Positions 18,004-26,740 of a DNA stretch of 64,000 nucleotides are shown one piece after another. Below the pieces are notes generated by a model. The model had not been told where the DNA came from. It saw only the letters and a list, made by a program, of their open reading frames with translations, and searched no databases. Position 1 is the first letter of the stretch; each line of letters opens with the position of its first letter. The position numbers and the translations under genes are program-made. Origin of the DNA: Cognataquiflexum rubidum (GTDB taxonomy: Bacteria > Bacteroidota > Bacteroidia > Cytophagales > Cyclobacteriaceae); assembly GCF_022538115.1 (NCBI RefSeq), contig NZ_JAKZAL010000020.1, positions 33,677 through 97,676 of the forward strand, written 5' to 3'.

Positions 18004-18635
18004 AATTGGCCTCCTATGATTATTTGGTTGGGAATATGGTCTTTGACCCGCTGGTCATGGGTAACGATGATCAGAGCGGCATTGTATTTTTTGGCCTGCG
18101 TCTGGAGAAGTCTGACCACGGCTGCGGCATTTTCTTCATCTAAACTCGCTGTAGGTTCATCCGCTAAAATGAGTTTTGGCTTATTGACCAATGCCCTGGC
18201 GATGGATACACGCTGGGCCTCACCTTCGCTCAGGGTATTGATACGTGCTTTCTTTTTGTCAAAAATTCCTAATTCTTTCAACAAAGGTTCGATCATTTGG
18301 GTATTTTCCTTAACAAAAAAGTTGGCAAGCTGAAGGTTTTCTTCCACCGTCAGAGGTGCCAGAATATGTGGTTTTTGAAAAATGATTCCGATATTTTTCC
18401 CCCTGAATTTATCCAATTGTGATCCTTTCAATGAATAAATATCCGTTCCGTCGATGGTGACAGTCCCTGATTTGGGTTTCAATAATCCTGCGATGATGTT
18501 CAATATGGTGGTTTTTCCACTTCCGGATTTGCCGATGACGAGCATTTGGTCACCTGCATCTAGGCTGATATCCGGGATTTGGAATTTTTGATTGGAATCG
18601 TAATAAAACTCGATGTTTTTGGCTCTTAAGATCAT
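18000..18635 (-). CDS. ABC transporter ATP-binding protein, LolD/MacB type
   Basis: This 211-aa ATPase carries Walker A GKSGSGKTT (about residues 35-43), Q-loop FQKPHILAPLT, signature TLSEGEAQRVSIARAL (serine-rich LSEGE form), Walker B LILADEPTASLD and the switch histidine in IIVTHDQRV. It powers the permease encoded directly downstream. Its ATG shares a base with the stop of the REC-kinase gene (TAATG at about 18633-18637), so kinase, ATPase and permease appear translationally coupled. Confidence 0.92.
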   Translation of the reverse strand: MILRAKNIEFYYDSNQKFQIPDISLDAGDQMLVIGKSGSGKTTILNIIAGLLKPKSGTVTIDGTDIYSLKGSQLDKFRGKNIGIIFQKPHILAPLTVEENLQLANFFVKENTQMIEPLLKELGIFDKKKARINTLSEGEAQRVSIARALVNKPKLILADEPTASLDEENAAAVVRLLQTQAKKYNAALIIVTHDQRVKDHIPNQIIIGGQL

Positions 18636-19813
18636 TATTCTTGGATGGGTATGCTGATTTGGAATGTAGTCCCTTTTCCTTGCGCACTTTCAAAAGCGAT
18701 ATCTCCGTTCAATACTTCCAGGCTTTTTTTCACGATAGACAATCCAAGTCCGGAACCTTCGATGATACCTACGTTTTTAGCCCTGAAAAACCGGTCATAA
18801 AGCTGGTCATGCTCTTTTTCAGGGATGCCAATTCCTTTGTCTTTGACTGTGGCTTTCAGGTTGCCTTTCTCTAACCATACGGTAAAATCAACTTCCTGTC
18901 CATCTTTGGAATATTTCACTGCATTGGAAAGCAGGTTTTCAAAGATCTGGTATAACAAGTCAGAATCAGACACGATTGTTTTCGGAAGGTTTTCCAATTT
19001 CACATTGATCTTCACATCATGCTCAGAACCTGCCTTGACCACATCCAATATTTCATTGAAAAGTGCGGCCACAAACATCTTCTTCGGTCTAAAGTCTATC
19101 TTATTGGCATCTGCCTTTCCGAAGAAAAGAACAGAAGTCAGCAGGCTATTCAAACTCCTTACAGAATTTTCGATTTTGGTAGCATGCTTGACGATCTTGG
19201 CTTTAAAAGGATGTTCCTTTTCTGCATACTGCTGAAGGAGTTGTGCAGAACTCAGGATAGAAGTCAAAGGAGTTTTGAAACCATGGGAAACATTCAGTAC
19301 AATCCTTGATTTGAGTTCACCGATTTCCCTTTCTTTTTCCAGGGCTCTAGTCAATTCTTTGTTGGCTTCAGCAAGGTCCTTGGTTCGCTGCCTTACTTTT
19401 TCCTCCAGCTCGTTATTGAGCTTCTGAAGTTCTTTTTCTTTTCTGTCTTTAAAAATCGCCAGTTCAATCACCATGTTCAGTTCACGGATATTGAAAGGCT
19501 TGATGACATAAGCACTCGGATTGGTACCGACTACTTTGGTAAGTGTCTCGGCATCCGAACTCGCACTGAGATAGACCACCGGGATATCATATTTTTCATT
19601 AATGATTTCGGTAGTCTTGATCCCATCAAGCTCGCCGGCGAGATTGATGTCCATCATGACAATATCTGCCTGATTGTGCTCGAGGATTTCTAGGGCTTTT
19701 TCACCGGAATCCGAAATGCCGATGATCTCATGGTTGTTCTTTTCAAGAGCTTTTTTGAGTAAAAGCGCCGAAACGTGGTCATCCTCTGTAATTAATATCC
19801 GAAGTGGAAACAT
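18635..19813 (-). CDS. Response receiver fused to histidine kinase
   Basis: This 392-aa signalling protein has its domains in unusual order. An N-terminal receiver domain (residues 1-120) has acidic residues 11-12, phospho-acceptor Asp55, Ser83 and Lys105. A coiled-coil linker (125-165) precedes a HisKA domain with His177 and a C-terminal HATPase domain (DKGIGIP, EGSGLGLSIVKKSLE). No membrane segment or output domain is present, so it is cytoplasmic and probably takes phosphate from, or passes it to, a partner. The H-box reads SHGFKTP, with Gly where Glu or Asp normally follows the histidine. It is first in the cluster with the ABC ATPase, permease and DUF3299 genes; the propeller sensor gene lies just upstream. 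Confidence 0.88.
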   Translation of the reverse strand: MFPLRILITEDDHVSALLLKKALEKNNHEIIGISDSGEKALEILEHNQADIVMMDINLAGELDGIKTTEIINEKYDIPVVYLSASSDAETLTKVVGTNPSAYVIKPFNIRELNMVIELAIFKDRKEKELQKLNNELEEKVRQRTKDLAEANKELTRALEKEREIGELKSRIVLNVSHGFKTPLTSILSSAQLLQQYAEKEHPFKAKIVKHATKIENSVRSLNSLLTSVLFFGKADANKIDFRPKKMFVAALFNEILDVVKAGSEHDVKINVKLENLPKTIVSDSDLLYQIFENLLSNAVKYSKDGQEVDFTVWLEKGNLKATVKDKGIGIPEKEHDQLYDRFFRAKNVGIIEGSGLGLSIVKKSLEVLNGDIAFESAQGKGTTFQISIPIQE

Positions 19814-19865
19814 GTGTGCTGTTTGAATATGGGTGCAAATTACAAGTTTAAATCATTTCCAAAAA

Positions 19866-22800
19866 TCATTTTTTACCTAATGGAAGTATTACAATCACCT
19901 TGGTGCCTTCTTCTTTTTGACTTTCTACCCGGATACTTCCTCCTAGGATATCAACGAGATTTTTGGTAATGGCCAGTCCCAGACCTGTTCCTTCATAAAT
20001 CCGGCTATTTCCCTTGCTTTCCTGCTCAAAAGGTTTGAACAGAATCTGCTGAAAATCCTGACTCATGCCTATTCCCTGATCGGTCACCGTCAGCGTGATT
20101 TTATCACCCAAACCATTTAAAGTAATGGAAATAATGCCTTTATCGGAATATTTGATAGCATTGCCGACAAGGTTATTGACAATCATCTCAAAATACCTTT
20201 GGTCAATCCATCCCTTCAAAGGTTGGGTTTCATATTTGACTGAAAGCAAAAGTCCTTTTTTTACGGCAAGACCTTTCAAGGGCAAAAGGATGGTGGCCAA
20301 AAAATCATTGATGTTGGATTCTTTGTAAACCACCTCGAGTTTTTTTGCTTCAATTTTGGAAAGGTCAAGGATGCTGTTGATCGTACTCAAAAGCCGCTCG
20401 CCCGATTCCTGGATTATCTCAAGCTGCGAAATCAGATTAGCATCCTCCTGCCTCTGTAAGATGATGTTTTCGGTACTTCCCAAAATTCCATTGAGCGGCG
20501 TCCTTATTTCATGGCTGATGTTGGACAGGAAGTTTGATTTGAGCTTGTTGGCTTCCTCTGCCTTGTCTTTTGCTTCCTGAAGGCCTTTTTCAAAGGCCTT
20601 CTCGGCAGTCACATCCCGGAACACAGATAAAATCAAAGGATTGCCAGCATGGTCGGATTTTAACATGGCCACATAAAGTTCAATTTCTTTCATTCCACCC
20701 CTCAAAGGCATGCTCAATTCAAAGGTCATCCCTTTATTTTCCTCGTTGGTGATGGCAGGCAAAATAACTTCTCTCTTCCTTGGGTAAAATTCCGGATCTG
20801 TAAACAAATTGGTAACAAATCCCTTTTCGATTTCTTTGACCGGAAGTGAAACCAATTTTGCCAGACTTGGATTGGCCGCAATGATTTTGCCCGCATCGGT
20901 AGAAAGCAACAAACCATCCTTGGAACTGTTCCAAACATTCCTAAATTGGTCTTCTGTATTGAATACCTGTTTGATTTTTTCATCGATGGTCTTTTTGAGC
21001 AGGCCTTCTTTTCTCAACAAATTGAGAAGGGTATTAAAAAGAAATCCAATCAGCAGAAAAACAAAAAGCACCGAAATCACAAACCATGGCTGAAGGTAGA
21101 CGGGCTTCAAAATCTTAAAACCTTCAGAAGCAACTTCGGGAGTATTAAAAACCCCATCAACACCAGCTTTAAGGAGAAGTCTATAATTCCCCGCAGGAAG
21201 GTTGTTGAAAGTCAGCACGTTTGTTCTCGGATTGACTATTTCTGTCCATTCATCTTGGAGGCCTTCCAACTTATACTTGATGACGAGGTCATTAGGTTGG
21301 ATAAAAGAAACAGCCCTATAGGTAATTTCGATATTATTGACTCCGAAGGGAATCCGCATCAAGTCAACCCCTTCACTTTCGCTCCCAAGAACTTTGACTG
21401 AAAGTATTTTGGTGATGGGAGAATATACCCTTTCAATGTTTTCTTCAGGAATAAAAACAGAAAGCCCTTTGCTGGTACCTATCCAGATTCTGCCATTGTC
21501 ACTTTCCAACAAGGCCCCCCTATTTGTTTCCAGTCCAGATAGCCCTGATACTTCCGTATAATGGTCAGCCCTACCGTCTTTTATCTTGTATAAACCCTTA
21601 TCTGTTCCTACCCATAAATACCCTTTGGAATCTTTCAGGAGAGAATAAACCGGCCTGTCAATATTGCCTCCCGCAGTTTGGAAATAGTCAAACTTACCCT
21701 CACAAAAATACTTTAGCCCGGATTCAGTGCCTAGAATCAGGCAGCCATTCTCTTCCTCGATATAATCAAACCCAACAGCAGTAACAAAACTTTGTTTTTC
21801 CACGATCCCATCTGTAAAATTGGGATTGCTGCCCTGCATAAAAATTATCCTTCCATCCCGGAGTTTCCCTGTTTTCCGGACAAATATCTGATCCTGACCA
21901 AAAATCTTCAAAATGTTATCGGTGATTTCATTCAGGAAATGAGATCCTTTGTTTGCAATCGAGGAAAGATAGAGACTTCCTCTAGCCGCAATAAATAGAC
22001 TGTCTCCGATAACCCGGACAGATGTTACAAATCTTTGTTGAGGACTTGGCTGAAAGTCAACTTTCGAGGTTTTTGGATCCAGCCTACCGATCCCCTTCAA
22101 GTTGGATGAAAACCAGATGATTCCGTTTTTGTCCTTGTCAAAATTGCTGATCCTGAATTTGGGATGGCCTACCAGCCCTTCATAACCATAAAGAGTCTTG
22201 ACATCAGAATTCCTGGACCATATCTGCAGGCCGTTGTTAAACCCAATCAAATAACGGGAGGAATCCAGCCCAATTATAGCCGTGACTTCATCATCTAAAA
22301 GTGATTTGGAGCTATAGTTGATGAATCTAAAGGAATTGATGTTGGCTAAGCCACGGTTGGTTGCAATCCATTTGATCCCCTCGCGATCCACAAGAAAACC
22401 ATGAATAAAATAGGCCTTTAGGACATCATAAGAATCTATTTCAAGGCTTCTGTTAAGTTTGGGATCATATTTATACAGCTGGGAATTGTAATTGTAATAC
22501 ACCCTGCCTTCAAAAACCTGCAAGTGACTGAAATCTACGACGCTGAAGATCTCTCTTTCAAAATTTTGTCTAAGAATTTTTTCAGGGGATTCATAGGATT
22601 TGCCATAAGCCAAGAAGTCTAATCCCAAAAAATAATACCCTTTGGTGACCTCGTCAAAAGCAATATGCTGGACCTTTGCAGGCAGATCAATTCCTTTGAA
22701 TGCATATTCTTGAAGATGTCCATCCCTGAAAATATAAGTCTGGTACCTAAACAAAACCAGAATCCCATCTGGAGTTCCCAAGTCGGATTTGAACGGACCT

Positions 22801-23303
22801 GCATTCCGAAAATCAAATTCCTGCATTTGCCAGGAGCTTTCATTTTCATTCCTGAAAAACAGTTTGCTATCAGAAAACAATAAGTATTGCCATCCTTCAG
22901 GTGTTTTTTTGGGAAGGAAAAGCAGCAGGTCTTGATTTCCATCGATTGGAAGGTTGGTTTTTAAGTCAAACTCCTCCCAAATCCCATCCTGGTAAAAATA
23001 CGCCTTTGGTTCATTGATCAAATTGCTTATCCAGATTCGACTATCCTCATCTTTAAAAATCCTCACTTCATTGGTCAAATCACTTTGGATATCTTCAGGT
23101 AAAGGATAGGTATCAAAACCATCCGAATAGAAAACCCCAAGAGAGGTATTAAACCACATCAGCCCTTCTTTGTCCTGCAAAACCTGATGGATAATATCAG
23201 AAGGCAGGTCAACTCCTTTGATCTGATTATTGAACTGGAAGGTCTGCGCAAAAGCAGTATGTCCAAACCAAACAAAGAAAATAAGAAGCAGGGCTTTTTG
23301 CAT
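19866..23303 (-). CDS. Two-component-regulator-propeller sensor histidine kinase
   Basis: The 1145-aa protein has a signal peptide (ALLLIFFVWFGHTAFAQ), about 700 periplasmic residues of propeller repeats (GLMWFNTSLGVFYSD, GYLWVGTDKGLYKI, GRIWIGTSKGLSVF), a Y_Y_Y domain (about 690-765) and one membrane helix (WFVISVLFVFLLIGFLF). Inside the cell come a PAS domain (about 810-930), HisKA with ISHEIRTPLNGILGS and HATPase (DQGIGMS, EGTGLGLAITKNLV). Bacteroidota hybrid systems of this kind usually end in a receiver and an AraC domain; both are missing here, so a separate partner is needed. The REC-kinase gene 50 bases downstream is an obvious candidate. Relatives sense glycans or other outside signals; the ligand is unknown. 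Confidence 0.92.
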   Translation of the reverse strand: MQKALLLIFFVWFGHTAFAQTFQFNNQIKGVDLPSDIIHQVLQDKEGLMWFNTSLGVFYSDGFDTYPLPEDIQSDLTNEVRIFKDEDSRIWISNLINEPKAYFYQDGIWEEFDLKTNLPIDGNQDLLLFLPKKTPEGWQYLLFSDSKLFFRNENESSWQMQEFDFRNAGPFKSDLGTPDGILVLFRYQTYIFRDGHLQEYAFKGIDLPAKVQHIAFDEVTKGYYFLGLDFLAYGKSYESPEKILRQNFEREIFSVVDFSHLQVFEGRVYYNYNSQLYKYDPKLNRSLEIDSYDVLKAYFIHGFLVDREGIKWIATNRGLANINSFRFINYSSKSLLDDEVTAIIGLDSSRYLIGFNNGLQIWSRNSDVKTLYGYEGLVGHPKFRISNFDKDKNGIIWFSSNLKGIGRLDPKTSKVDFQPSPQQRFVTSVRVIGDSLFIAARGSLYLSSIANKGSHFLNEITDNILKIFGQDQIFVRKTGKLRDGRIIFMQGSNPNFTDGIVEKQSFVTAVGFDYIEEENGCLILGTESGLKYFCEGKFDYFQTAGGNIDRPVYSLLKDSKGYLWVGTDKGLYKIKDGRADHYTEVSGLSGLETNRGALLESDNGRIWIGTSKGLSVFIPEENIERVYSPITKILSVKVLGSESEGVDLMRIPFGVNNIEITYRAVSFIQPNDLVIKYKLEGLQDEWTEIVNPRTNVLTFNNLPAGNYRLLLKAGVDGVFNTPEVASEGFKILKPVYLQPWFVISVLFVFLLIGFLFNTLLNLLRKEGLLKKTIDEKIKQVFNTEDQFRNVWNSSKDGLLLSTDAGKIIAANPSLAKLVSLPVKEIEKGFVTNLFTDPEFYPRKREVILPAITNEENKGMTFELSMPLRGGMKEIELYVAMLKSDHAGNPLILSVFRDVTAEKAFEKGLQEAKDKAEEANKLKSNFLSNISHEIRTPLNGILGSTENIILQRQEDANLISQLEIIQESGERLLSTINSILDLSKIEAKKLEVVYKESNINDFLATILLPLKGLAVKKGLLLSVKYETQPLKGWIDQRYFEMIVNNLVGNAIKYSDKGIISITLNGLGDKITLTVTDQGIGMSQDFQQILFKPFEQESKGNSRIYEGTGLGLAITKNLVDILGGSIRVESQKEEGTKVIVILPLGKK

Positions 23304-23379
23304 AGGGGTACCGTACGCCGTCTAAATTAGAAAAAGATACGGATAGTGTAAATTAATTGGATATTGTTTCCCTTTTCTT

Positions 23380-23409
23380 TTTGTGGACGGGCTTAATCCT
23401 TTATTTTTG
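23380..23409 (+). promoter_or_regulatory. Promoter of sucD
   Basis: TTTG at 23380-23383 is followed after 18 bases by TATTTTTG at 23402-23409. This is a full match to the Bacteroidota consensus TTG-N17-23-TAnnTTTG and supports the ATG at 23432 as the start. Confidence 0.7.
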
Positions 23410-23431
23410 TGCAAACTATAAAAATCGCAGC

Positions 23432-24313
23432 ATGAGTGTTTTAGTCAATAAAGATTCCAAAATAATTGTGCAGGGCTTTACCGGTTCGGAAGGTTCTTTT
23501 CACGCACAGCAAATGATCGAATACGGAACCAACGTCGTTGGCGGTGTGACTCCCGGAAAAGGAGGTACAAGCCACTTGGAAAGACCGGTTTTTAACTCGG
23601 TAGAAGAAGCTGTCCAAAAGACAGGCGCCAATACATCGATCATATTTGTTCCACCGGCATTCGCTGCTGATGCCATCATGGAAGCTGCAGACGCAGGGAT
23701 CAAAGTCATCATCACCATCACGGAAGGTATTCCTGTGGCAGATATGATGAGGGCAAAACCATATATCAAGGAAAGAGGTGCTACACTGATCGGACCTAAC
23801 TGTCCGGGTGTCATCACTCCGGGAGAAGCCAAAGTAGGTATCATGCCGGGCTTTGTCTTCAAAAAAGGCAGAATCGGAATTGTTTCCAAGTCAGGAACAT
23901 TGACCTATGAAGCAGCGGACCAAATCGCCAAAGCGGGTCTCGGTGTATCCACAGCCATCGGTATCGGCGGAGATCCGATCATCGGAACCTCCACCAAAGA
24001 TGCGGTTCAGCTCTTGATGGAAGATCCTGAGACGGATGCTATCGTCATGATCGGTGAGATCGGAGGAAATTACGAAGCTGACGCTGCAAGATGGATCAGA
24101 GCAAATGGTAACAAAAAACCGGTAGTAGGATTTATCGCCGGACAGACTGCCCCTCCGGGACGCAGAATGGGTCACGCAGGTGCCATCATCGGTGGTGCTG
24201 ACGATACCGCGATAGCCAAAATGCGCATCATGGCCGAAAACGGAATCCACGTAGCTGAATCTCCGGCTGAGATCGGCGCTGTGATGGCGAAGGTTTTGGG
24301 AGTTACAGCATAA
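23432..24313 (+). CDS. sucD: Succinate-CoA ligase (ADP/GDP-forming) alpha subunit
   Basis: This 293-aa TCA-cycle subunit binds CoA and carries the phosphorylated histidine. Visible features are the CoA-binding Rossmann segment [38 protein letters not shown] and the active-site histidine in [12 protein letters not shown]. An open frame extends to 23357, but the promoter and the family N-terminus support the ATG at 23432. The beta-subunit gene sucC is not adjacent, so the two subunits are encoded apart. Succinyl-CoA made here is also the substrate of the mutase encoded at 5179-8720. Confidence 0.96.
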   Translation: MSVLVNKDSKIIVQGFTGSEGSFHAQQMIEYGTNVVGGVTPGKGGTSHLERPVFNSVEEAVQKTGANTSIIFVPPAFAADAIMEAADAGIKVIITITEGIPVADMMRAKPYIKERGATLIGPNCPGVITPGEAKVGIMPGFVFKKGRIGIVSKSGTLTYEAADQIAKAGLGVSTAIGIGGDPIIGTSTKDAVQLLMEDPETDAIVMIGEIGGNYEADAARWIRANGNKKPVVGFIAGQTAPPGRRMGHAGAIIGGADDTAIAKMRIMAENGIHVAESPAEIGAVMAKVLGVTA

Positions 24314-24336
24314 TAAGTACATTGATTTTGTAATCT

Positions 24337-24367
24337 GATATTTATTGATATTGGATATTTGGATATT
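24337..24367. repeat. Degenerate GATATT micro-repeat
   Basis: The stretch repeats GATATT or GGATATT four times between sucD and its terminator. A similar degenerate series occurs at about 42518-42550. It looks like a non-coding simple repeat. Confidence 0.6.
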
Positions 24368-24368
24368 A

Positions 24369-24404
24369 AAAAAACCGTTCTGATTGATTTCAGAACGGTT
24401 TTTT
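24369..24404. terminator. Terminator after sucD, 15-bp stem
   Basis: Arms 24369-24383 and 24390-24404 pair perfectly around a 6-base loop, with A and T runs on both sides. It can stop sucD transcription and that of the convergent coiled-coil gene. Confidence 0.9.
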
Positions 24405-24452
24405 GTTTTGATAAAAATTGGTAAATGAGTTCAAAAAAGAATTCCAGACAAC

Positions 24453-24722
24453 TTATTCTTCTACGATATTCAAACCGTGTTTTTTCTCGAATTCGTCTCT
24501 TTTCAATTCAAATCTCTCCGCCTCGGCGTTGACCATATCCAAGGACTCGTTGTATCTGGTAAATAATTCCCCTATGTTTTTTTCCATTTCTCCAAAATTA
24601 AACTGCATGGCATCTACCTGTAATTGGGAGGCTTTTTCTACCATGGCAATCTGACTGTTTTTGAGATCTTCCAACAACATCAAGGCCCTATCCATTTTTA
24701 CTAATTTCTCTCTGTTATCCAT
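24453..24722 (-). CDS. Small cytoplasmic coiled-coil protein, unknown function
   Basis: This 89-aa, highly charged, all-helical protein (EKLVKMDRALMLLEDLKNSQ, ERFELKRDEFEKKHGLN) has no signal peptide or membrane segment. The frame runs to 24752, but the ATG at 24722 is the sensible start because the upstream residues are unlike coding sequence. No family was recognised. It is a monocistronic gene converging on sucD. Confidence 0.6.
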   Translation of the reverse strand: MDNREKLVKMDRALMLLEDLKNSQIAMVEKASQLQVDAMQFNFGEMEKNIGELFTRYNESLDMVNAEAERFELKRDEFEKKHGLNIVEE

Positions 24723-24813
24723 TTTATTTGATTTTTTCAATAAATAATACAATAACCATTCCTAAGTCATATTTAAAATTGTTTTTGTTTTAAAATAGCG
24801 CAAAGAACAGAGA

Positions 24814-24859
24814 TCTGAGAGGTGGTTGCAACAAGCTATACTCGTAATTCCCTCTCAGA
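24814..24859. promoter_or_regulatory. 9-bp inverted repeat upstream of the RetSat-like gene
   Basis: TCTGAGAGG at 24814-24822 and CCTCTCAGA at 24851-24859 are perfect reverse complements across 28 bases that contain a smaller GTTGCAAC palindrome. It could be an operator or a structured leader. No known riboswitch was recognised. Confidence 0.35.
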
Positions 24860-24924
24860 CAGTTTAAAGAAATTTCTACCGCTATTTCTTTCTATTGCAT
24901 TATATTTAAGTAAAAAGCCTGATC

Positions 24925-26520
24925 ATGCGCAATTTCCCTTCCTACAAACAAAGTAAACCTTCCGGCCAGTATGATGCCATTGTCATTGGTTCGGGACTGG
25001 GCGGGCTTACCACGGCTGCCCTACTTTCCCAACACAGCCAAAAAGTGCTGGTACTTGAAAAACACTACACCATCGGCGGTTTTACCCATGTTTTCAAAAG
25101 GAAAGATTATGAATGGGACGTGGGCATTCACTATGTCGGCGATATGCACAATAACCAAAAACTTATGCCACGCCTTTTCCAGCACATCACTCAGGGGAAA
25201 TTACAGTGGAAAGACATGGGAGAAGTGTATGATAAGATCGTTTTTGAGGATAAAACCTATGATTTGGTAAAAGGCCGAAAAAATCTTGTTGCCAAACTAA
25301 AATCAGATTTTGATACTCCTGAAGACCATGCTGCCATTGACCGCTATATGGAAGCAGTGAAAAATGTAATTGTAAGCAGCAGGGGTTTTTACAGTATGAA
25401 GGTAGTACCAGGTTTAATAGGGAAATGGCTTCGCAAATGGACTTCAAGGAAATTCCTTAAATTCTCAGATATCACCACCCTGGAAATGCTCCGGACTTTT
25501 ACAAATAATGAAAAGCTGATTGGGGTACTTTGTGGCCAATACGGAGATTATGGTCTTCCTCCTGCACAAAGCAGTTTTGCCATGCATGCCATCCTGGTCA
25601 ATCACTATTTCAACGGAGGATACTTCCCTGTTGGCGGCTCGGCCAAAATTGCCGAAAACATCTATCCCCAAATCACAGCAGGAGGTGGTGATGTGTATTC
25701 CAATGCTGAAGTGAAGGAGATTATTTTCGAAGGAAATAAGGCAGTAGGCGTGCGGATGGCAGATGACCATGTGCTGAAAGCTGACCGGATTATCAGCAAT
25801 GCAGGAGTATTTAATACCTTTCAAAAGCTTATCGACAAGAAGCATCCGCTTTATCCCCAACTGGAACGTCAATTTGATGGCTTGCGTGCTTCCGTGGCAC
25901 ATTTATGTCTGTATATTGGGTTGAAAAAAAACAGCCAAGAATTGCAATTGCCCACTTCCAATTTCTGGATTTACCCTGGCTACGACCACGATAAAACTGT
26001 GCGGGAATATCTTTCCAATCCAGATGAGAAGCCATTTCCCGTCGTATATATTTCCTTTCCTTCGGCCAAAGATCCGGATTGGGTGAATCGTTACCCCGGG
26101 ACTTCCACCATCGAGATAATCTCGCTGGCACCGTATGAGTGGTTTAAAAACTGGGAAGATACCCGTTGGGGAAAAAGAGGGGAAGATTACAATGCCATGA
26201 AAGAGAAATGGTCCTTGCGGTTATTGGAAAACCTCTACAGGCAACTTCCTCATTTAAAAGGACAGGTAGATTATTACGAGCTTTCCACGCCTCTATCCAC
26301 TAAAAATTTTACAGGCTACCAATCAGGTGAAATATATGGGCTCGAACATAGTCCTGAAAGATTCCGAAATGAACACCTCACTCCACATACTCCTTTTAAA
26401 AACCTGTATCTGACAGGGCAAGATATTGTTTCCTGTGGGATCGGAGGCGCGCTTATGAGCGGTCTGATTACATCATCCGCTATTTTGAGGAAAAACCTTA
26501 TTAAAAGTATTATGAAATGA
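24925..26520 (+). CDS. Phytoene desaturase/RetSat-like FAD oxidoreductase
   Basis: The 531-aa flavoprotein has an N-terminal FAD motif (AIVIGSGLGGLTTAALLS at about residues 19-36), then EKHYTIGGFTHVFKR and DVGIHYVGD, and ends with the FAD-contact segment LYLTGQDIVSCGIGGALMSG. These features match the CrtI/RetSat branch (carotenoid desaturases, isomerases and all-trans-retinol 13,14-reductases); the GIHYVG segment is closest to RetSat. No other carotenoid gene is nearby, so the substrate is uncertain. The ATG at 24925 gives a natural start. A 9-bp inverted repeat lies in its upstream region. Confidence 0.85.
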   Translation: MRNFPSYKQSKPSGQYDAIVIGSGLGGLTTAALLSQHSQKVLVLEKHYTIGGFTHVFKRKDYEWDVGIHYVGDMHNNQKLMPRLFQHITQGKLQWKDMGEVYDKIVFEDKTYDLVKGRKNLVAKLKSDFDTPEDHAAIDRYMEAVKNVIVSSRGFYSMKVVPGLIGKWLRKWTSRKFLKFSDITTLEMLRTFTNNEKLIGVLCGQYGDYGLPPAQSSFAMHAILVNHYFNGGYFPVGGSAKIAENIYPQITAGGGDVYSNAEVKEIIFEGNKAVGVRMADDHVLKADRIISNAGVFNTFQKLIDKKHPLYPQLERQFDGLRASVAHLCLYIGLKKNSQELQLPTSNFWIYPGYDHDKTVREYLSNPDEKPFPVVYISFPSAKDPDWVNRYPGTSTIEIISLAPYEWFKNWEDTRWGKRGEDYNAMKEKWSLRLLENLYRQLPHLKGQVDYYELSTPLSTKNFTGYQSGEIYGLEHSPERFRNEHLTPHTPFKNLYLTGQDIVSCGIGGALMSGLITSSAILRKNLIKSIMK

Positions 26521-26681
26521 GGATAAGTTCTTCTTTGGGAGCATGGCAACAAATCAATTAAGTTGAGAACAAGAAAAGAAGCAGAGAATTTCAGATTTCA
26601 AAGTCAAGGAATTTGTTTTTAGCAGTATGTAATACTTTAAAAACTTTTATCATCCTATTTTGAAATTTTCCAATCTTCCAA

Positions 26682-26695
26682 TCCGCCACGGCGGA
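26682..26695. repeat. Small GC-rich palindrome upstream of the ABC-F gene
   Basis: TCCGCC and GGCGGA are separated by AC. It stands out as a GC-rich island in AT-rich intergenic DNA, 19 bases before the -7 element of the next gene. Confidence 0.4.
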
Positions 26696-26713
26696 CAAGT
26701 TCTTTCAATTTCT

Positions 26714-26721
26714 TACCTTTG
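26714..26721 (+). promoter_or_regulatory. -7 promoter element for the ABC-F gene
   Basis: TACCTTTG matches TAnnTTTG exactly, 20 bases before the ATG at 26741. No TTG is seen at the standard distance. It argues against the longer open frame that begins at 26660. Confidence 0.5.
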
Positions 26722-26740
26722 CGGCTTCAATTTCTTTTCC

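Noticed and set aside
24814..24859. Thiamine (TPP) riboswitch, because of CTGAGA
   Set aside because: The second conserved TPP element (ACC-TGAT-type) is missing and the gene behind it is not a thiamine gene.
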